A DNA stretch of 35,539 nt from assembly GCA_015490435.1 (NCBI GenBank), contig WFXV01000052.1, forward strand, positions 1 to 35,539, given 5' to 3'. The position numbers and the translations under genes are program-made. The DNA is from Thermaceae bacterium. Its GTDB lineage: Bacteria > Deinococcota > Deinococci > Deinococcales > Marinithermaceae. Of this stretch, positions 30,297-35,539 are shown in pieces (the stretch's first letter is position 1; every line of letters begins with the position of its first letter). Below the pieces are notes generated by a model. The model worked only from the letters and a program-made list of their open reading frames with translations, was not told where the DNA came from and did no database searches.

Positions 30297-30956
30297 CTAG
30301 CGCCCGAGCGCCCGCCGGAGGCCGCGTAGGTCGCCGCGGAGGAAGATCAGGGTCAAAAAGAGCCCAAGGGCGAAGGCCTGAAGCGCACTCATCGGCCAAA
30401 CCTCATGGAAGAGGGGGTCGTGCACCAAGAGCCGTGCCCCCGCCCAGACGATCACCAGCGCCCCGAGCAGGGTGAGCCAGGGCCAGCGGTTCAGCCACTG
30501 GGAAACCAGACTCGCCCCCAGCATCAAAATCGGGATCGAGAGGGCGAGCCCGAAGACGAGGAGCCAAAGGTGCCCCTCGCTGGCGGCGGCCACCGCCAGC
30601 GCGTTGTCGAGCGAAAGGGTGAAGTCCGCGACCACGATCAGCGCCACCGCCTGCCAGAACCCGTTCGCGGTCCGTGCGGGGCCGGTCTCCTCCTCTTCGC
30701 GGAGGAGCTTGGCCGCGATCCAAAAGAGGGTGAGCCCGCCGAGCGCCCGGAGGTAGGGAATCTGCAGCAGGAAGGCGGCGAGGATGGTGAAGGCGATCCG
30801 AAGCCCCACCGCGCCCAGGGTGCCGATCAAGATCGCCTGACGCCGCATCGGGGCCGGCAGGCTCCGGACCGCCATGCCGATCACCACGGCGTTATCGCCG
30901 GAGAGCACGAGGTCAATGAGGACGATGCTCAGGAAGTTGAAAAGCCAGGGCGGCAT
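30297..30956 (-). CDS. TerC-family integral membrane protein (YjbE-like)
   Basis: FLSIVLIDLVLSGDNAVVIGMAVRSLP...ALIVVADFTLSLDNALAVAAAS, paired LSGDNA/LSLDNA motifs. Confidence 0.9.
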   Translation of the reverse strand: MPPWLFNFLSIVLIDLVLSGDNAVVIGMAVRSLPAPMRRQAILIGTLGAVGLRIAFTILAAFLLQIPYLRALGGLTLFWIAAKLLREEEETGPARTANGFWQAVALIVVADFTLSLDNALAVAAASEGHLWLLVFGLALSIPILMLGASLVSQWLNRWPWLTLLGALVIVWAGARLLVHDPLFHEVWPMSALQAFALGLFLTLIFLRGDLRGLRRALGR

Positions 30957-30957
30957 C

Positions 30958-31833
30958 TTACTCTTCGAGCACGAAACGCGGTTCCCGCTCGTGCAGCCGA
31001 ACCCGATGGATGATCCGCTGGTCGTGGTCGCCGTCGGTGTGGGTGGTGGCCACCACGGTGACGTAGTCCCGGATGGGGCTTTTGATCACCTTCTTGGTGA
31101 GCGTCTCCTCCACCTGGAAGATCCCGGCGGCGTTGTTCATCTTGACCCGGATCTCCACCGGCACCTCCCGGCCTCTTAGGATCATCACCTCGTCCACCGC
31201 CAGCGCCGAGATCGAGTGGATGTCGATTGAGCCCAGCGCGAAGGCCTTGCGGCCCCGGCCCTTGGTGATGTCGGTGCCGTCGGCCACCGCAGTGACCCCG
31301 GCCTCGATGGTGAGGGGCTCGGGCTCGAGGTCGTGGCTGAAGATCGAGTGGAGCGCGAGCGCCCGAAGCCGCACTCGCTGGGCGGGGTCGTCGTAGACCT
31401 CGGCCAGGACGCGGTCCAGGATCGGCGCCGCAAGGGTCACCCCGAAGGCCTCGTGGTGCACCCGGTGCACCTGGTTGCCGATGTCGTGGAGCATGGTGCC
31501 GAGCAGGGTGACGACGTAGGCGTCCTCGAGCTCACCCGAACCGCTCTTTTCCGTGTCGGTCTTGACCCCGGCCTCGACGAGTAGCCTCAGGATCGCCACC
31601 GCCGCCGCCCCGGTGAGGATCGCGTGCACCCGGCCGTGGTCGTTGTAGCCGAGCTTGTGCATGGTGAGGTAGTTGGCCATGTCCCAGCTCGCCCGCGCCT
31701 CGGGGTCGGCGACCAGGAGCTCGTAGGCCTTGAGCGCCCGGGGGTAGCTGGCAAGCCCCTTCCGGATGGCCTGATCGGCCTCCTGGTGGAGCTTGGCCTT
31801 GGGGCTTGCGACGTGGATCACCCGGTCGTCCAC
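30958..31833 (-). CDS. HD-domain phosphohydrolase
   Basis: NDHGRVHAILTGAAAVAILRLLVEAGV...VVTLLGTMLHDIGNQVHR...HSIFSHDLEPEPLTIEAGVTAVADGTDITKGRGR. Confidence 0.82.
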   Translation of the reverse strand: MDDRVIHVASPKAKLHQEADQAIRKGLASYPRALKAYELLVADPEARASWDMANYLTMHKLGYNDHGRVHAILTGAAAVAILRLLVEAGVKTDTEKSGSGELEDAYVVTLLGTMLHDIGNQVHRVHHEAFGVTLAAPILDRVLAEVYDDPAQRVRLRALALHSIFSHDLEPEPLTIEAGVTAVADGTDITKGRGRKAFALGSIDIHSISALAVDEVMILRGREVPVEIRVKMNNAAGIFQVEETLTKKVIKSPIRDYVTVVATTHTDGDHDQRIIHRVRLHEREPRFVLEE

Positions 31834-32640
31834 TCACTCCCCCTTGAAGTTGGGCTTCCGCTTTTCCAGGAAAGCGCTCGTCCCCTCCTTGAAATCGGTG
31901 GTACGGGAGACGAGCCCAAAAAGGTCGGCCTCGATCTCGAGCCCCTCGGGAAGTGGCAGGTCAAAGCCCCGGAAGACCGACTCCTTGGCCAGCGCCATCG
32001 CGACCGGGCCGTTTTTCACCAGGGTCGCGGCAAGCGCCTTGGCCTCTTCGAGCGCGTCCTCGGCCAGGCGGTTCACAAGCCCCATCTGGTAGGCCTCTTC
32101 GGCCTCCACGTGGCGGCCGGTGAGGATCAGGTCGAGGGCGCGGCCAAGGCCGATGATCCGGGGCAGGCGCTGGGTGCCGCCGAAGCCCGGGATGAGGCCG
32201 AGGCCCACCTCGGGAAGGCCGAGCTTCGCCTTCCTCACGGCCACCCGTAGGTCGCAGGCGAGGGCGAGCTCGAGCCCTCCACCGAGCGCGTAGCCGTTGA
32301 TCGCGGCGATGGTGGGCACGGGCATGGCCGCGATCGCGTTCATCACGTCCTGGCCGAGAAGGGAGAACTCCCGGGCCACGAAGACGTCGGAAAGCCCGGC
32401 AATCTCGGGGATATCGGCGCCGGCCACGAAGGCCTTCCCCTCGCCGGTGAAGATCACCGCCCGCGCCTCCAGGTCCTCGGCCACCAGCTCGGGAACCTCG
32501 GCGAGCTCCCGGAGCAGCGCGGTCGAGAGCGCGTTCAAGACCTCAGGGCGGCGGATGGTGATCACCGCCACGCCCTCTTCCACCCGGTAGTCGAGATGCT
32601 CGAACTCCGGCCCGTGGGAATGCTCGACCTCGAACTTCAT
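31834..32640 (-). CDS. Enoyl-CoA hydratase/isomerase family protein
   Basis: VAVITIRRPEVLNALSTALLREL...GEGKAFVAGADIPEIAGL...AAINGYALGGGLELALACDLRVA...LGLIPGFGGTQRLPRIIG. Confidence 0.93.
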   Translation of the reverse strand: MKFEVEHSHGPEFEHLDYRVEEGVAVITIRRPEVLNALSTALLRELAEVPELVAEDLEARAVIFTGEGKAFVAGADIPEIAGLSDVFVAREFSLLGQDVMNAIAAMPVPTIAAINGYALGGGLELALACDLRVAVRKAKLGLPEVGLGLIPGFGGTQRLPRIIGLGRALDLILTGRHVEAEEAYQMGLVNRLAEDALEEAKALAATLVKNGPVAMALAKESVFRGFDLPLPEGLEIEADLFGLVSRTTDFKEGTSAFLEKRKPNFKGE

Positions 32641-33347
32641 GCTCTACCCTCCAATCGCAAAAGCGCGGTAAGCGCCACCTCAATCATGCGGCCCACGGCG
32701 CGGGTGAGGACCTCCTCGGGGACGAGCTCGGGATCCCCGACGTTGTTCGAAACCGCGAGGATGCTGGCGGCTTCCACCCCGCGCATCCCCGCCAGGAGGA
32801 AGATCGCCGCCGACTCCATCTCCACCGCGAGCGCCCCATAAGAGGCCCACTCCCGGGCCTCCTCGGGGGTGGTGGCGTAAAAGGCGTCCTCGGTGAGGAT
32901 CGGGCCCACGTGCACCCCCTCGCCGGCGGTCTCCACCAGCGCCTGTAAGAGCCGGAAACTCGGCGCCGGGGCGAAGGGCCGCCCCTTCAGGTACTGCCGA
33001 GTGGTCCCGTCGGCAGGGATGGCGCTCGCCGCCACCACCAGCTCGCCGGGGCGCACCCTCGGGGAGAGCGCCCCCGCGGTGCCAATCCGCACGAGCCACT
33101 TCGCACCCAGCTGGATCAGCTCCTCGACCACGATCGCCGCCGAAGGGGTGCCCATGCCGGTGGTCTGCACCGAGACCGGCATCCCCCGGTAGCGGCCGGT
33201 GTAGCCAAGGAGGCCGCGGTGGTCGTTGTAGAGCCGGGCGTCCTCGAGGTAGCGCTCGGCGATCCGACGGGCCCGCCCCGGGTCCCCAGGCAGGAGGACG
33301 TAAGGGGCGAGATCGTCGGGACCGGCGTGGATATGAATCGGGCTCAC
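32637..33347 (-). CDS. deoD: Purine-nucleoside phosphorylase, DeoD type
   Basis: SPIHIHAGPDDLAPYVLLPGDPGRARRIAERYLEDARLYNDHRGLLGYTGRYRGMPVSVQTTGMGTPSAAIVVEELI...VEMESAAIFLLA; GTG start at 33347. Confidence 0.9.
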   Translation of the reverse strand: MSPIHIHAGPDDLAPYVLLPGDPGRARRIAERYLEDARLYNDHRGLLGYTGRYRGMPVSVQTTGMGTPSAAIVVEELIQLGAKWLVRIGTAGALSPRVRPGELVVAASAIPADGTTRQYLKGRPFAPAPSFRLLQALVETAGEGVHVGPILTEDAFYATTPEEAREWASYGALAVEMESAAIFLLAGMRGVEAASILAVSNNVGDPELVPEEVLTRAVGRMIEVALTALLRLEGRA

Positions 33348-34003
33348 GATTCCAAGGATACCAGGCGCCCCGCCTCGAGGCGCCAACCGGGAAGCCCCGA
33401 GACCAAGCGCTCGTCGTGGGTCGCGAGCAAGACCGCCGCCCCCTCTTCCCGGGCGAGGGAAAGAAGCGCCTCGAGCACCGCCCGCGCGTTCCCCGGATCG
33501 AGGGCGCCGGTGGGCTCGTCGGCGAGGAGCAACCGGGGCCGGGCGTAGAGCGCCCGAGCCACCGCCACCCGCTGGCGTTCGCCGCCGGAGAGCGCCTCAG
33601 GCTTCAGCCGCGCGCGCCCCGAAAGCCCGAGCCGATCGAGCAGCGCCCGCGCCCGCCCGGGATCCGGCCGGCCCAAGAGCCAGCCCGAGAGCATCGCGTT
33701 CTCCAGGGCGCTGAGCTCGGGGAGCAGGTAATGGTGCTGGAAGACGAGCCCGAGGTAGCGCCGCCGGAGCCGGACCCGCCTTTCCTCGGGCCAGCAGCTG
33801 ATCGGGTGTTCGCCCCAGTAAACCGTACCCCCGTGGGGTTCAAGAATCCCCGCGAGTAGATGGACCAAGGTGGTCTTCCCCGACCCCGAGGGCCCCAGCA
33901 GCACCCGCACCTCCCCCTCGCCCACTTCCAAGTCCAATCCTGAGAAAAGCGGAAGCCCGCGGTAAGAAAACGTAAGACCTTCGGCGCGGAGTACGCTCGC
34001 CAT
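33344..34003 (-). CDS. ABC transporter ATP-binding protein (LolD/MacB-type)
   Basis: LRAEGLTFSYRGLPLFSGLDLEV...LGPSGSGKTTLVHLLAGILEPHGGTV...LSGGERQRVAVARALYARPRLLLADEPTGALDP. Confidence 0.92.
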   Translation of the reverse strand: MASVLRAEGLTFSYRGLPLFSGLDLEVGEGEVRVLLGPSGSGKTTLVHLLAGILEPHGGTVYWGEHPISCWPEERRVRLRRRYLGLVFQHHYLLPELSALENAMLSGWLLGRPDPGRARALLDRLGLSGRARLKPEALSGGERQRVAVARALYARPRLLLADEPTGALDPGNARAVLEALLSLAREEGAAVLLATHDERLVSGLPGWRLEAGRLVSLES

Positions 34004-34025
34004 CGCTTTCGCATGGTACCGCTTC

Positions 34026-34055
34026 TTTACAGCGGTCCTCTTTTCGCCGTATTCT
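34026..34055 (+). promoter_or_regulatory. Putative promoter of crp/fnr-like gene (TTTACA-N18-TATTCT)
   Basis: TTTACA 34026-34031, TATTCT 34050-34055, GTG start 8 nt downstream. Confidence 0.6.
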
Positions 34056-34063
34056 GACCTGCG

Positions 34064-34750
34064 GTGATTGCGGATAAGGTATTAAGCCAGTCGGAGTTCT
34101 GGCGCAGCCTTCCCGTGGAGTCCCACCGCATTCTCCGCGAAGCCTGCCCCACCTGGCGATTCGACCCCGGCGAGACCATCTTCCAAAAGGGCGACCCCGG
34201 GGAGGCCCTCTACCTCGTGCTCGCGGGCAAGGTCCGCATCTTCCGGGAGAGCCTGGAGGGGCGCCGCAAGGTGCTCGCCTACGTACACCCGGGCGAGGTC
34301 TTCGGCGAGATGAGCCTGGTCGAGGAGCGGCCCCGGAGCGCCTCCGCCGTCGCCGAGACGCCCACCGAGGTCCTCGTGCTCTTCCGCGACACCTACATGA
34401 ACCTCCTCCGTCGCTTCCCCCTGCTCGGGCACAACCTGGCCCGGATCATCGCCGCCCGCCTTCGCGAGATGAACGACGAGATTCTCTTCCTCACCTTCGA
34501 GGAAGCAAAGAGCAAGGTGGCCTTCGCCCTTCTGAAGCTCTACCGCCACCGCCACGGCGAGCCCCGGGACGGGGGCTGGTTCATCCCCATCGTCCACCAG
34601 GAGATCGCGAACCTCGCGGGCACCAGCCGGGAGACCGCGACCCGCGTGGTCCACGAGCTCCGCGATCGGGGAATCATCGCCTCGGTCTCCAGCGGGCTCG
34701 TCCTCCGCGACCTCGACGCCCTGGAGCAGGTACTCTACGGCTTGCAATGA
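34064..34750 (+). CDS. Crp/Fnr-family transcriptional regulator
   Basis: cNMP fold FDPGETIFQKGDPGEALYLVLAGKVRIFRES...HPGEVFGEMSLVEERPRSASAVAE; HTH VHQEIANLAGTSRETATRVVHELRDRGII. Confidence 0.94.
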   Translation: MIADKVLSQSEFWRSLPVESHRILREACPTWRFDPGETIFQKGDPGEALYLVLAGKVRIFRESLEGRRKVLAYVHPGEVFGEMSLVEERPRSASAVAETPTEVLVLFRDTYMNLLRRFPLLGHNLARIIAARLREMNDEILFLTFEEAKSKVAFALLKLYRHRHGEPRDGGWFIPIVHQEIANLAGTSRETATRVVHELRDRGIIASVSSGLVLRDLDALEQVLYGLQ

Positions 34751-35421
34751 GCCTCATCGCCGCTTCCATCCTGGCCGCCGACTTCGCCCGGCTGGCCGAG
34801 GCGGTGGCCGAGAGCCAGGCCGCCGGCGTGGACCGCTTCCACCTCGACGTGATGGACGGCCGTTTCGTGCCCAACCTCACCTTCGGGCCGGTGGTGGTCG
34901 AGGCGATCCGCAAGGTGAGCGACCGCCCCCTCGACGTTCATGCGATGGTGGTCGAGCCCGAGCGCCTCGCCCCCGACCTGGTCCAGGCCGGCGCCAGCCT
35001 CCTCGCCTTCCACCTCGAGGCCACCCCCCACCCCCACCGGCTGCTCGAGGCGATCCGGAGCCTCGGGGCGAAGGCGGGCATCGCCATCAACCCCGGCACC
35101 CCGGTAGAAGCCCTCACCGACCTCCTCGAGCTCACCGACCAGGTCCTCCTCATGAGCGTGAACCCGGGGTTCGCCGGCCAGCGCTTCATCCCCCGCACCT
35201 ACCGAAAGCTCGAGCGCCTCGCCGCCCTGCGACGGACCGAGGGCGCCTCCTTCGAAATCGCCGTGGATGGCGGGGTGAAGCCGGAAAACACGGGCCGCCT
35301 CGCCGCCCTCGGGGCCGACGTCCTGGTGGCCGCCTCCGGGCTCTACAACGAAAAGCCGGTAGCCGAAAACCTCGCCGCCTACCGGGAGGCCCTCCGTGAT
35401 CCGGGCGGCGCTCTGCCCTAA
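34747..35421 (+). CDS. rpe: Ribulose-phosphate 3-epimerase
   Basis: IAASILAADFARLAEAV...FHLDVMDGRFVPNLTFGP...LDVHAMVVEPE...MSVNPGFAGQRFIP...IAVDGGV. Confidence 0.96.
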   Translation: MSLIAASILAADFARLAEAVAESQAAGVDRFHLDVMDGRFVPNLTFGPVVVEAIRKVSDRPLDVHAMVVEPERLAPDLVQAGASLLAFHLEATPHPHRLLEAIRSLGAKAGIAINPGTPVEALTDLLELTDQVLLMSVNPGFAGQRFIPRTYRKLERLAALRRTEGASFEIAVDGGVKPENTGRLAALGADVLVAASGLYNEKPVAENLAAYREALRDPGGALP

Positions 35422-35539
35422 CGAGCCCCTGCCCGAGGCCCAGGCCGCGGTGGTGGTGGACGTAATCCGCGCCACCACCACCGCCGTCGCCTTCCTCGAG
35501 GCGGGGGCCCAGGAACTCTGGCTCGCCCCCGACCACGAC
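35396..35539 (+). CDS. 2-phosphosulfolactate phosphatase (ComB) family, N-terminal fragment cut by window edge
   Basis: GTG start in rpe overlap; VIRAALCPNEPLPEAQAAVVVDVIRATTTAVAFLEAGAQELWLAPDHD matches ComB N-terminus. Confidence 0.7.
   Translation, partial: MIRAALCPNEPLPEAQAAVVVDVIRATTTAVAFLEAGAQELWLAPDHD

Overview
High-GC window of Deinococcus-Thermus (Thermaceae-like) character, densely packed with housekeeping and metabolic genes. Main blocks: ClC channel tail; chorismate mutase (aroH); archaeal-type non-discriminating AspRS (AspRS2); murJ; a VapBC-like pair; a long minus-strand run trmFO-hslV-hslU-TPR-nurA-herA-sbcD-sbcC; cimA and a 3-hydroxyacyl-CoA dehydrogenase; a tRNA-Pro(GGG); leuC-leuD-ogt-leuB; archaemetzincin; SDR-ilvD; a NEW3-protein/ABC-2 exporter cluster; a purine phosphorylase/enoyl-CoA hydratase/HD/TerC run; Crp-rpe-comB. 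The strongest non-coding signals are two apparent ribosome-mediated transcription attenuators that ORF calling misses. One precedes AspRS2: leader peptide MRWARNNNA with three consecutive Asn codons, followed by mutually exclusive antiterminator and terminator hairpins. This suggests Asn-tRNA-sensing control of tRNA-dependent asparagine synthesis. The other precedes leuC: leader [15 protein letters not shown] with four Leu codons. The leu leader promoter also appears to share its -35 element, face to face, with a divergent tRNA-Pro promoter. Other signals: a recurrent TANNNT-N6-start (leaderless) promoter grammar, a C-homopolymer frameshift in a lipoprotein gene, and an in-frame TAA inside a DUF533/TerB-like gene. 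No CRISPR array, IS element or phage was seen. All calls are from reading the sequence; no searches or folding were run.
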